In this document: piece after piece, positions 1 through 7,800 of the stretch | Layout of the letters: each line of letters starts with the position of its first letter | Position numbering within the stretch: the stretch's first letter is position 1 | From: Acidobacteriota bacterium | Lineage (GTDB): Bacteria; Acidobacteriota; Terriglobia; UBA7540 | DNA length: 7,911 nucleotides | Assembly: GCA_021789565.1 (NCBI GenBank) | Contig: JAJYJL010000313.1 | Span: forward strand, 1 to 7,911 | Direction of reading: 5' to 3' | The notes under the pieces: model-generated | The model's database searches: none | The model's input: only the letters and a program-made list of their open reading frames with translations | What the model was told of the DNA's origin: nothing | Translations under genes and position numbers: made by a program

Positions 1-193
1 CTCACACCTCCGCTTTGAATCTTCACGTGCGTAATGCACATGTCGTCTTGCAGATCAAATGTCGGGGAATTATCAGTCGGAAACTTCAACCGCGGAAGGT
101 GGGTTCACCGGACGGATACAAAATTCCAACGCCAGCGGTACTACTGACAGCAACGCCTTCAAGGAATTTCCTGCGAGAGACTTCCATGCTCAT
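1..193 (-). pseudogene. Tat-exported protein, N-terminal part, frameshifted and cut by window edge
   Basis: The minus strand has a strong ribosome binding site (AAAGGAG, 206-200) before ATG codons at 196, 193 and 187. The ATG at 193 lies 6 bases from GGAG and is preferred. The product starts MSMEVSRRKFLEGVAV, a near-perfect twin-arginine signal (S-R-R-x-F-L), followed by a hydrophobic stretch to about residue 25. This implies folded export through Tat. The frame stops at TGA (88-86) after about 35 residues. From base 88 down to base 1 the -1 frame is open for 29 codons and reads like ordinary protein (starting LKFPTDNSPTF, then DMCITHVKIQSGG). Adding one base near the CGCGG at about 88-94 would join the two parts. 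There is no slippery heptamer, so programmed frameshifting looks unlikely. A real inactivating mutation or a one-base sequence error are the main options. The downstream domain is not recognised. The gene follows the alpha-galactosidase in the same direction. Confidence 0.6.
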
Positions 194-199
194 CATTTG

Positions 200-206
200 C
201 TCCTTT
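200..206 (-). promoter_or_regulatory. Strong Shine-Dalgarno of the broken Tat gene
   Basis: AAAGGAG on the minus strand lies 3 bases before the ATG at 196 and 6 bases before the ATG at 193. The spacing favours the second ATG. Its intactness supports the view that a real gene starts here even though the reading frame fails soon after. Confidence 0.7.
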
Positions 207-347
207 GACGGGAATGTTCCGAATTAGCAATCGTGAGGAGGGGAATAGAGGCTGGCCGTCAGGATGAAATCGCCGATTCCCCCTTGCGTTCTTCCCGAAG
301 GGTTAATTCGCTTCCACCAATAGGGCTACACCTTTATCTATGACTAT

Positions 348-373
348 GTGCGCTGGGTCATGGTGCCGCGCAC
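348..373 (-). other. Small hairpin downstream of the alpha-galactosidase gene
   Basis: GTGCGC (348-353) and GCGCAC (368-373) form a perfect 6-bp stem around a 14-base loop. It starts 28 bases beyond the alpha-galactosidase stop codon on the minus strand. No T-run follows on that strand, so it is at best a weak transcript end or a 3' protective structure. The rest of the 197-400 gap shows no convincing gene. It must carry the leader, and perhaps a promoter, of the Tat gene to its left, but no clear -10/-35 pair could be picked out. Confidence 0.25.
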
Positions 374-400
374 AAAAGAGTCGCCATTCCGGACCCGCTA

Positions 401-1627
401 TCAGTGGATTTCAATCAACACGACTCCGTGTTTCGGCACCGTGGTATTGAAGTTGCCTTGGAATTCCCCGAGGTCTTTCTTCTGCCAGAGGTCTCGCACG
501 TGTACGGGATGGGAGTAGCCGATCTCGTTGAAGTTAACCGAGGCAGGAAAAGGCGATTCTCCGGCGTTGATAAGGCCCACAGCCATCCGCCCTCCGCTGA
601 GGGGCTTCGCCCAGACCTGGATAGGACCCGTCTGGCTTACCCTGTGGCCCTGAATCCCCTCTGGATCGCGGTCGACGGCAATCACCTCGCGATTAGTCAG
701 GATAGCCAGTTGGGCGGGAGTTAACTTCGTGAGGTCGGCACTCGAAAACAGCGGCGCGGCAAGAAGAGACCACAAACTCATCTGGGTTTTGTCCTCGTCA
801 AGGTTAAGTCCACGATTTCCGATTTGGAGGAAATCGGGGTCGTTCCAATGGCCCGGCCCCGCATACTTCTGCAAACCTTCCTGGCCAAACCCCACGAACA
901 TCATTCTTTCATATTCCTGGAAGTCAATCCTGTTACTGACATCCCCCGTAGTGCGCCAGAGATTGGCCTCAACTTTTGGCCCCCATATCCATGGTGCTTC
1001 CATGCCATACTCACAAAGGCTGTAAAGCATGGGGCGGCCTGCGTGGAGGATGGCCTTGTGCATCTTTTCGTAAGCCGCCTCTGTCTGCCTGGGCCCGTAA
1101 ACTGTTCGTGCACTGCACCAATCGTATTTGAGCATGTCCACTCCCCATTTGGCATAAGTTTCCGCGTCTTTTTCTTCATACCCGTAGCTTCCGGGGTATC
1201 CACCGCAGGTTTTTGGACCTGGGGAGGAGTAAATCCCAAACTTGAAGCCGTGGCTGTGGATGTAATCTCCCAACGCTTTCATGTCTGGAAAGCGGTTATT
1301 AGAATGAATGTATCCATTTGCATCACGCTGGCCCTGCCAGCAATCATCAAGACTCACGTACTCATACCCGGCGGATTTCATGCCGTTGGAAACCATCGCA
1401 TTGACAGCCGCTTTGACATCAGCATCCGTGACGTGACAGCCGAAGGCGTACCACGTGTTCCAGCCCATGGGTGGGGTTACCGCCAGTTCTGAACCTTGTG
1501 CACTTGCGTTCCCCGTCACCAAAACAATCATCAGACAAAGACTTCCTATCAGTGCCGCTACCTTTATTGCGATCCAATTCGATTCGTGCACAACCGGCAT
1601 TAAACTGGTTTGGTTTGTTCTGTTCAC
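401..1627 (-). CDS. Secreted alpha-galactosidase, glycoside hydrolase family 27
   Basis: Predicted retaining alpha-galactosidase (clan GH-D) that removes terminal alpha-linked galactose from oligosaccharides or polysaccharides outside the cytoplasm. The GTG start at 1627 has AAAGGAG six bases upstream; the product is 408 residues. A Sec signal follows a long N-region: hydrophobic core about residues 23-40, likely cleavage after ASA at 43. The (beta/alpha)8 domain has PPMGWNTW (52-59) and the LDDCW substrate loop (93-97). The nucleophile is Asp169 in LKYDWC, and the predicted acid/base is Asp229, four residues after Arg225 in WRTTGD. GPGHWNDPD is at 257-265. By family knowledge, Glu206 in LCEYG corresponds to the Glu that accepts the galactose 2-OH, where alpha-N-acetylgalactosaminidases have Ser; this favours galactose over GalNAc. 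A beta-sandwich C-terminal domain fills about 300-408. Length is normal and all catalytic residues are present. It lies 172 bases after the FG-GAP gene, so co-transcription is possible but not shown. Confidence 0.93.
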   Translation of the reverse strand: MNRTNQTSLMPVVHESNWIAIKVAALIGSLCLMIVLVTGNASAQGSELAVTPPMGWNTWYAFGCHVTDADVKAAVNAMVSNGMKSAGYEYVSLDDCWQGQRDANGYIHSNNRFPDMKALGDYIHSHGFKFGIYSSPGPKTCGGYPGSYGYEEKDAETYAKWGVDMLKYDWCSARTVYGPRQTEAAYEKMHKAILHAGRPMLYSLCEYGMEAPWIWGPKVEANLWRTTGDVSNRIDFQEYERMMFVGFGQEGLQKYAGPGHWNDPDFLQIGNRGLNLDEDKTQMSLWSLLAAPLFSSADLTKLTPAQLAILTNREVIAVDRDPEGIQGHRVSQTGPIQVWAKPLSGGRMAVGLINAGESPFPASVNFNEIGYSHPVHVRDLWQKKDLGEFQGNFNTTVPKHGVVLIEIH

Positions 1628-1633
1628 TGGAAT

Positions 1634-1640
1634 CTCCTTT
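1634..1640 (-). promoter_or_regulatory. Shine-Dalgarno that fixes the GTG start of the alpha-galactosidase
   Basis: AAAGGAG on the minus strand is followed by a 6-base spacer and GTG (1627-1625). The frame stays open upstream to an ATG codon at 1717, but that extra sequence has no ribosome binding site and would bury the signal peptide about 46 residues in. The in-frame ATG at 1600 is a weaker alternative because no purine-rich motif lies close before it. Confidence 0.75.
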
Positions 1641-1755
1641 TCAGCAACGTTGTACCACCCTAGCCCATGGCCCAAACTCTTTCCCTGCAGAGAAGCACCG
1701 AAACCATGCAAAAACACAACACCCGCGCACTACGGAGGTCTTGTGTGTACGACGC

Positions 1756-1786
1756 CACCGGTTGATCAGAGCGAAATCGCCCGGTG
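1756..1786 (-). other. Intergenic hairpin between FG-GAP and alpha-galactosidase genes
   Basis: CACCGG (1756-1761) and CCGGTG (1781-1786) form a perfect 6-bp stem. The 19-base loop holds a smaller palindromic GCGA/TCGC element. On the minus strand it begins 13 bases after the stop codon of the FG-GAP gene. There is no following T-run, so it could be a U-less terminator, a processing site or a chance structure. Confidence 0.3.
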
Positions 1787-1799
1787 CTCCCCGAAAGAC

Positions 1800-3599
1800 T
1801 CACGAATGACGGGACCACTTTTCCGCTTTTACGATCCCACGTCCCTCTTGGATGACCACCAACTGGTTCGGCGAAAGGCCAGAGAACTTCTCGCTATCAC
1901 CATTAGTCCACCGAATCTCCAGGTCTACCGCCTGGGACATGCCTAGCCCGAAATGCAGTCGACGGTCGTTTACAGAATAGAAACTCGATTGTGCTGTAAC
2001 AGTCTGTACCTGTGACTTTCCGTCATAGTGCGCTGTGACACGTGAGCCTATGGCGCTACGATTCGATTCTGTTCCGTGTAGCAATACCTTCAACCAGTTG
2101 CGATTACCTTTCAAGTCGTTCCGCAACAACGAAGGAGGCTCGTTCATATTAACGATGACAATATCGATATCCCCGTCATTGTCGAAATCACCGAATGCGC
2201 AGCCACGACTGCAGTGCTGAGCGGTGATTCCAGGCCCGCCTTGTGCAATCAGTTCCTCAAATTTCCCGTTCCCCAAGTTTCGGTATATCAGACGCGGGGT
2301 GGCCACGGGGTCTTGATGCAGCTTCCGCTCGACTTCTGGATAGAGGAAACCTGTGCAAATAAATACGTCCGGGTAGCCATCATTATCTAAGTCAAAAATG
2401 CCCACTCCGAAATTTGTATAGCGCGTCTCAACACCGAAACCGCCCGCGTACGTCTCGTCAGAGAAATAGCCATTACCGTCGTCCTTGTAAAAACTGACGG
2501 TATCATCGGAGAAATTAGTCTTGACTAAATCGAGGCGCCCATTGAGGTAGGCGTCCCCGATCCCAACACCCATCCCCGCTTGCTCCATACCGTCGTCGGT
2601 GAGGGCAACTCCGCGTTCTATCCCTTCTTCCTTGAAAGTACCATCGTGCCGATTCCGAAAAAGCAGGCTTGGCGTCGAGTCACAGGCCACATAGATGTCG
2701 GTCCATCCGTCGTCATCAAGATCCGCGGCTACTGCTGTCATCGCATACCGTCCCCTGATCGAGGAAACGCCGGCGTGTTCGCTCACATCAGTAAAGGTTC
2801 CATTCCCGTTGTTGCGAAATAAATAGCTACGAGGTGTTTTTAGACCGCGGGGCCCACAACACACGGGAACCCCCTTCCATTCACAATAGGCCGACCCCCC
2901 AGGCTTCGCTGCTGTCTCTAGATCAAAATCAATATAGTTACCGATAAAGAGATCCAGATGCCCGTCGCGATTGTAGTCAAGAAATGTGCATCCGGACCCC
3001 CAGTGGGTTCCGTCTTGAATTAAGCCTGCTTCTTTGGTTACATCGGTGAATGTGCCGTCACCGTTGTTCCTGTACAACACGTTTTCCCCGTAGTAGGTCA
3101 CAAATAAATCTTCGAAGCCATCATTGTTGTAATCTCCAACAGTGACGGCGCTGGCCCAACCTGTTCTTCTCAAGCCGGCTTTGACAGTGACGTCCGTAAA
3201 CGTCCCATTGCGATTGTTTTTATAAAGGCGATTGGTGGCATCGGACGGAACGGAATCGAGACGAGTTCCGCAAAGGACAAATATGTCGAGCCACCCGTCG
3301 TTGTCATAATCAAGAAATGCAACGCCACAACCAATTGTTTCCAGAAGGTAATCTTTCCTGGCAACAGGGCCGTAGACGGTCGGGGCTGTGAGACCCGCCT
3401 GCTTAGCAACGTCTGTAAATCGAGCCAGAAAGGGTATCCCCGACGGCTTCATGCGAGGGGCCGCCATGACTCCCCTGGAGGCCATCCCCTGGCCTCGCAA
3501 GACCATAGGGGTTGCGAGCAGAAGCAGCAACTCGCGCCTAGTCATTTCTAGTGCGCGATCAAGGTTGCTTGGGGGCTTCGAACCTTGCCAGATCCTCAT
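1800..3599 (-). CDS. Exported CRTAC1-type FG-GAP/VCBS repeat protein with ASPIC/UnbV domain
   Basis: A 599-residue protein of the CRTAC1 family. An RR leader (TRRELLLLLATP, residues 20-31) resembles a twin-arginine signal, pointing to export. FG-GAP/VCBS beta-propeller repeats follow, with Ca-binding-type loops of the form DxDxDG: DYDNDG (97), DYNNDG (156), DYNRDG (208), DLDDDG (293), a degenerate DAYLNG (349), DLDNDG (403) and DFDNDG (471). Interleaved NNGDGTFTDVT-like strands repeat at about 128, 178 and 263. A Cys-rich insert, CEWKGVPVCCGPRGL (239-253), matches a motif I associate with this family. The ASPIC/UnbV domain occupies about 500-590 (GSRV, RRLHFGLG, IRWTNGD). Function is unproven; such propellers usually bind proteins or glycans. 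No good ribosome binding site precedes the ATG at 3599. An in-frame ATG at 3545 would place the RR at residues 3-4 and is equally plausible. It lies 94 bases after the TPR gene, likely the same transcript. Confidence 0.9.
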   Translation of the reverse strand: MRIWQGSKPPSNLDRALEMTRRELLLLLATPMVLRGQGMASRGVMAAPRMKPSGIPFLARFTDVAKQAGLTAPTVYGPVARKDYLLETIGCGVAFLDYDNDGWLDIFVLCGTRLDSVPSDATNRLYKNNRNGTFTDVTVKAGLRRTGWASAVTVGDYNNDGFEDLFVTYYGENVLYRNNGDGTFTDVTKEAGLIQDGTHWGSGCTFLDYNRDGHLDLFIGNYIDFDLETAAKPGGSAYCEWKGVPVCCGPRGLKTPRSYLFRNNGNGTFTDVSEHAGVSSIRGRYAMTAVAADLDDDGWTDIYVACDSTPSLLFRNRHDGTFKEEGIERGVALTDDGMEQAGMGVGIGDAYLNGRLDLVKTNFSDDTVSFYKDDGNGYFSDETYAGGFGVETRYTNFGVGIFDLDNDGYPDVFICTGFLYPEVERKLHQDPVATPRLIYRNLGNGKFEELIAQGGPGITAQHCSRGCAFGDFDNDGDIDIVIVNMNEPPSLLRNDLKGNRNWLKVLLHGTESNRSAIGSRVTAHYDGKSQVQTVTAQSSFYSVNDRRLHFGLGMSQAVDLEIRWTNGDSEKFSGLSPNQLVVIQEGRGIVKAEKWSRHS

Positions 3600-3693
3600 A
3601 GCTGAATATTCGTCTTAGATCTACCTGTCGGCCATTGGACTTGTCTACGCATTTCAGGATTCACCGCCCCGGCGGAAAATATCAGCGGATCCT

Positions 3694-4719
3694 TCAATGA
3701 GAATCGGCTGAATCACTAGATGAGTGAACCCCTGGTGTTGAGGAGCCTCCACCGAATTTGAGCCGCTGGCTTTCTGCCAGCTGCCGCTGCAACTCATTCG
3801 AGACTTTGCTGTAATACTCCTGCGCTTTCTTCTTGTCACCGTGTTCGGCGTATAGCCGCGCCAGCCGATAGTACGCCGGGTTAAAAGAGCGATCCTTGCT
3901 GATCGCAGTCTCGAATGAGTCTTTTGCGCCTTCGAAATTGCGAAGCCGTGCTTCGCATCTCCCAAGGTAGTACCAAGGTAAAGGATCATTCGCAAAACGC
4001 TGAATGGACTTCTGGAAAGCATCCCGGCTTGCCTGAAATTTCCCAAGCTTGTAAAGAGTAAGACCGTAATTGTAATAGTAGATATTCAGAGCTTTATTAT
4101 CCCTGCTCTGTCCAAGTTGAATCGCAGCTTCATAATAGGGCAATGCCGTTTGGTATTGAGCCATTCCCGAATAGCAGTTTGCGACAAAGAAGTTGGCGGG
4201 AGCACGCATCTTCTCGTGACTTAACAATTGCTTGAACAAGGGCAATGCGACGTTGAGATTTCCGTGTCGATAAAGGCTGAAGGCGCGAGTAAACGTCCAC
4301 AACTCAGCCAATTCCCCCGACGGCGGCGTTTTACCCAATATTCGAAGAGCATCTGCGTCGTGGTCGGTTTTCTGAAAAGCTTGGGCCAAAGCCATACGAG
4401 CATTCCAGTTTGCGGGCTTCTCATCCAGAGACTTCTGCAGAAGCGGAATGGCCTGCTCAGGCTTCCCCATAAGCAAATAGACATCTCCAAGTTCGTACAG
4501 GTACTTAGGATTACTGGGGTCGGCACGAACCAGCGGTATCAATAGTCTCTCAGCATGTTCCAGGCGGCTTTGCGGACTGCCCTGAAGGAGTTCATTAGAA
4601 GTGCTCGGACCGCGAGCCTGAGCGAAGCAGGCCACACCGAGAGCCAGTAACAGAAAGAAGTGGGCTATGGTGCAACATACTCTAATAAGCCATGGCCGGT
4701 CTCTTTCGGTAAGAAACAT
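3694..4719 (-). CDS. Exported tetratricopeptide (TPR) repeat protein
   Basis: A 341-residue protein. The N-terminus has basic residues and a hydrophobic core (about 14-32, FFLLLALGVACFAQA) that fits a Sec signal cleaved after AQA at 35. Cys31 does not sit in a canonical lipobox, because the -3 residue is Gly, so a lipoprotein is less likely. About seven TPR-like helix pairs cover residues 72-310: near 73-102, 104-132, 138-170, 173-204, 211-243, 247-278 and 280-310. The tail is low-complexity (GGGSSTPG and a Ser/Asp-rich end). TPR arrays are protein-binding scaffolds, so a periplasmic adaptor role is inferred; the partner is unknown. A TTG two codons upstream (4725) is an alternative start. 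Neither start has a convincing ribosome binding site. It is followed after 94 bases by the FG-GAP gene. A small GC-rich palindrome (3664-3675) sits in that gap about 18 bases past the stop codon, without a T-run. Confidence 0.88.
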   Translation of the reverse strand: MFLTERDRPWLIRVCCTIAHFFLLLALGVACFAQARGPSTSNELLQGSPQSRLEHAERLLIPLVRADPSNPKYLYELGDVYLLMGKPEQAIPLLQKSLDEKPANWNARMALAQAFQKTDHDADALRILGKTPPSGELAELWTFTRAFSLYRHGNLNVALPLFKQLLSHEKMRAPANFFVANCYSGMAQYQTALPYYEAAIQLGQSRDNKALNIYYYNYGLTLYKLGKFQASRDAFQKSIQRFANDPLPWYYLGRCEARLRNFEGAKDSFETAISKDRSFNPAYYRLARLYAEHGDKKKAQEYYSKVSNELQRQLAESQRLKFGGGSSTPGVHSSSDSADSH

Positions 4720-4747
4720 GTCCAAGTTTAATCATACAAGGGCGCGG

Positions 4748-4775
4748 TTGAACAGAGATTTGAACTAACCTCTGT
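4748..4775. repeat. Overlapping direct and inverted repeats upstream of the TPR gene
   Basis: TTGAAC occurs at 4748-4753 and again at 4760-4765, exactly 12 bases apart. ACAGAG (4752-4757) and CTCTGT (4770-4775) form a perfect inverted repeat with a 12-base spacer over the same stretch. They lie 29-56 bases before the TPR start, where a regulator site or 5'-UTR structure could sit. A TATGAT close to the start resembles a -10 box, but no good -35 accompanies it. Six-base matches can arise by chance. Confidence 0.3.
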
Positions 4776-4795
4776 ACCACGCACTGCGGAAGGCT

Positions 4796-4843
4796 GAAGA
4801 AGCAACCCAGGCATAACACCCGGGTTGCTGCTTCGTCTTTTTT
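4796..4843 (+). terminator. Strong stem-loop; canonical intrinsic terminator only when read on the plus strand
   Basis: Two 16-base arms (4796-4811 and 4819-4834) enclose a 7-base loop (CATAACA). On the plus strand 14 of 16 positions pair, and the stem is followed by GTC and six T (4838-4843), the classic rho-independent pattern. On the minus strand, the coding direction, 15 of 16 positions pair including one G-U, but the A-run comes first and no T-run follows. It begins 19 bases past the receptor stop codon. It therefore probably forms the 3' end structure of the receptor mRNA and also blocks plus-strand transcription from entering the receptor gene antisense. It separates the receptor from the TPR gene. 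Confidence 0.65.
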
Positions 4844-4853
4844 GGCCGCCAGG

Positions 4854-7800
4854 TTAAAACTGGAGGTTCAGGCTGAATTCTATTTCCCGGGGGGTACTTG
4901 TGGACAGAATCTCCCCAAATGCAGGAGACGTCAGACTGTTCACCGGCGCACCCAAGTTTGCGTGATTGAGAATATTGTAGAAAGATCCTCTAAATTCAAG
5001 TTTGTAGCCCTCATATGGAACAAAAGTCCGCAGCACGGCAGCGTCCCAGTTCCAGTAACCCGGACTACGCAGAGCACCGATACCCAATGTACCAAAGGTA
5101 CCGGGGGGGTTGGTGACGAACGCCTTTGTATTAAACCACTGCTGAATCTGCTGCCCCTTGCTGCGGCCCCCGGAAAGTTGCCAGGCGCCAACTTGGTCAG
5201 GGGTATCGCTGCCGATAGCTGTAAATGAGTGGTCGACGCCAGAAGAAAGGGTGAGAGGCGGGCCGCTTTGTACGGTAAAGATGCTCGTCAGTCCCCAGCC
5301 CCCAGCAAGAGCCCCGACGATGTGGTTTGAAAACGATCGACCTTCGGCAGGCTGCCAAAGGAAATCCGTCACCCAGTTGTTGCGAAGATCAAAGGAGACT
5401 GGACCGTAATTGAGCCCAAAGTTATAGGGATCGCGAGGCCCGTTACTTCCTTCACCTTCAGAGCCCACAATCCCAAGTGTTTTAGAATACGTGTAATAGC
5501 TGTTTACACTGAGCCCATGTGAATATTGTTGTCGGAAACTGATCTGCAGAGCATTGTAGTTGGAGGTCAATACATTGCCGATCGAGTTGATTGCCCCAAT
5601 CTGCGAATCGAGGCGCCTAGACTGCGTATTCCCGACAGTCGACGCGCCTGGTATGTAGACTGCGTGGTTGCTATCGTAAGACGTGGTTAGGTGTGCGGAC
5701 GATGAGCCCACATAATCGACTTCCAAGACCGCATTTTTCCACAGGGCTTGTTGTAGCGACAGACTCCATTCGTTAGCGGCTTCTGTCTTGAAGGGCCGGG
5801 ATAGGCTACTCTCCCCCGCATACGGAACGAATGGAAGCTGTTGGAGGCCGCTCAAGTTGCCCGCCGTTGGCCTCGGAAACGGATTAACACCGTTATACGG
5901 AGGCCCTGCCCAAATATCACTTGCAGTGCCCCCGTTAACACTGAGATCTACCGTGAACGGTTGGATCAAGGTGAAACGGTTAAAGGTGATCCCACGTGTC
6001 AATGGTATGTAATAAATTCCACCCCCTGCGCGGATCGAAGTCTTTCCGTTTCCAAAAACATCCCAAGCCACGCCCACGCGCGGTGCGATGTTCGTATAGC
6101 GCGTGCCGACAATGTTCTGAGGAAGACCGTTGTCTCCTGGATAAAGCAAACCACTCGCAGCAAGCGGGAACAGCGTAGATTGACTGCCCGCCTGATACGT
6201 ACTGAGTTGCTTATCTTCTGATTGATAGCCAGCGACTGGATCCCAACGCACTCCAGCATTCAAAGTCACCCTCCGGCTTAGTTTAATGTTGTCTTGGACG
6301 TAGATGGATGGGAGCGTCTGACGAAGTCGGGAGGTCAAACCCATAATTTGTCGGTAACTGCTAAAGTCCCCAAGCAGGAAATCAGCCGCGCCATTACCTG
6401 TGAATTGCCCACTGAATGTGAGAGCTCCTCCCGTAAAGAAGTTCTGGAGTTCGTTAACGCGGTTGTGGTAGAGCTCCATGCCCGCATTAATTGAATGGAT
6501 ATTATGGATCCAGGATACGTTATCATGGAAGTACCAGGTGGGCATGATGTCGCGCGTCGGGGCGCCGAGGTAGACACCGAAATACCCACCCAAGCTGATG
6601 TCAGAATCTGGCGTCAAGCCATATGAACTGAAGGCATTCCCATTGCTTACCGGATATCCGAGATCTGAGAGCCTGAAATCCAGCAAGTTGACCTCACCAA
6701 ATGCACTCCGGACATACGACAGGTTCGCTTCGTTCAGGAGGGAAGGTGAAAATGTATGGGTATAGTCTACAGTCGCACTTTGATAGCGTGTCGGCAGGGA
6801 AGCTTTCCAGCTTGGGTCAAGGCCGCTCCCATAGATCCCCACTTGCGGCGCATTGTCAAACAGGTAACGAACCGACAAATTGTCATTTGGGGTTAACGCG
6901 TAATCAACCTTACCGATTATCTGATTTTCACTGAGTTGATTTGCCACCGTATAGGTGTAGGCGTTTCCCCCGAGATTTGGAGGAGGCAGGAACTTGTTTA
7001 TAAAATTCGTTGCCTGTTGTTCGATACTACTGGGAGGGATAATGTTTCCTTGGAAAGGTTGGCCGGTTGCAGGATTAATAATCGGTTTACCGAGTGCCGA
7101 GAAGTCCCCCGTTCGCTCCGGTAGAGTCATTGTCGTATAGGTATTGGATCCGGGAGCCCCTCTCACCTGGGTTCCCTGGTAGCTTACAAAGAAGAAAGCC
7201 TTATTCTTTCTGATTGGCCCGCCAAACGTCCCGCCAAATTGATTTCGTTTATAATTCGGCCGATTTGATGAAAAGAAGGGTCTTGAGTCCAGCACTGTAT
7301 TACGAAGAAACTCAAAAGCGCTGCCGTGAAACTTGTTTGTGCCAGGGCGCGTCACAGCCGACACGATTGTCGAGCCTCGCCCATACTCAGCGCTGTAATT
7401 GCGGTTTAAGACGCTAAATTCCAGTAGCGCATTCGGATCGGGGAAATTAATGGGCTGGGCGTAGAAGGGATTTATATTCGTCCCCCCATCAAGATAATAG
7501 TTGATGTCAATGTCTCTGCCACCAGAAGACGCGAATGAAGGCTGAACGACGCCAAACTGCCCTGTGCTTCCAGTTGAAACAACGCCTGGAGTAAGCGAGA
7601 CCAGTTGCAGTGCGTTACGTCCGTTGAGTGGAAGCTGTTGAATTTGCTGACTGCCCACGACCGATGAAAGCGTACTGCTGGAAGTTGTCACAAGCGGTGG
7701 CGCTGAAGTCACCTGGACGCTCTGAGTCACATCACCAACCTGCAGGATTGGATGAAAAGTTGCGTGTTGAGCCACACTCAGGACGATATCCGCGCGCTGC

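Noticed and set aside
15..227. Plus-strand open frame of 70 codons at the left edge
   Set aside because: It is the antisense of the Tat-leader gene, whose ribosome binding site and twin-arginine motif are much better evidence. The predicted plus-strand peptide has no recognisable feature.
824..1492. Long open frame on the plus strand (222 codons) opposite the alpha-galactosidase gene
   Set aside because: It lies wholly within a clearly recognised GH27 gene on the other strand, its translation shows no domain, and it has no plausible gene context. It is explained by the codon use of the true gene.
1628..1717. N-terminal extension of the alpha-galactosidase to ATG 1717
   Set aside because: There is no ribosome binding site before 1717. 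The extension crosses the strong AAAGGAG of the GTG start and would place the signal peptide too far inside.
4728..4733. TATGAT as a -10 promoter element for the TPR gene
   Set aside because: It lies only about 8 bases before the start codon and no acceptable -35 hexamer is found 16-18 bases upstream, so it cannot be supported as a promoter.
4842..5228. Plus-strand open frame of 128 codons opposite the receptor 3' end
   Set aside because: It overlaps the conserved receptor barrel C-terminus and shows no domain. The neighbouring plus-strand terminator would stop transcripts just at its start.
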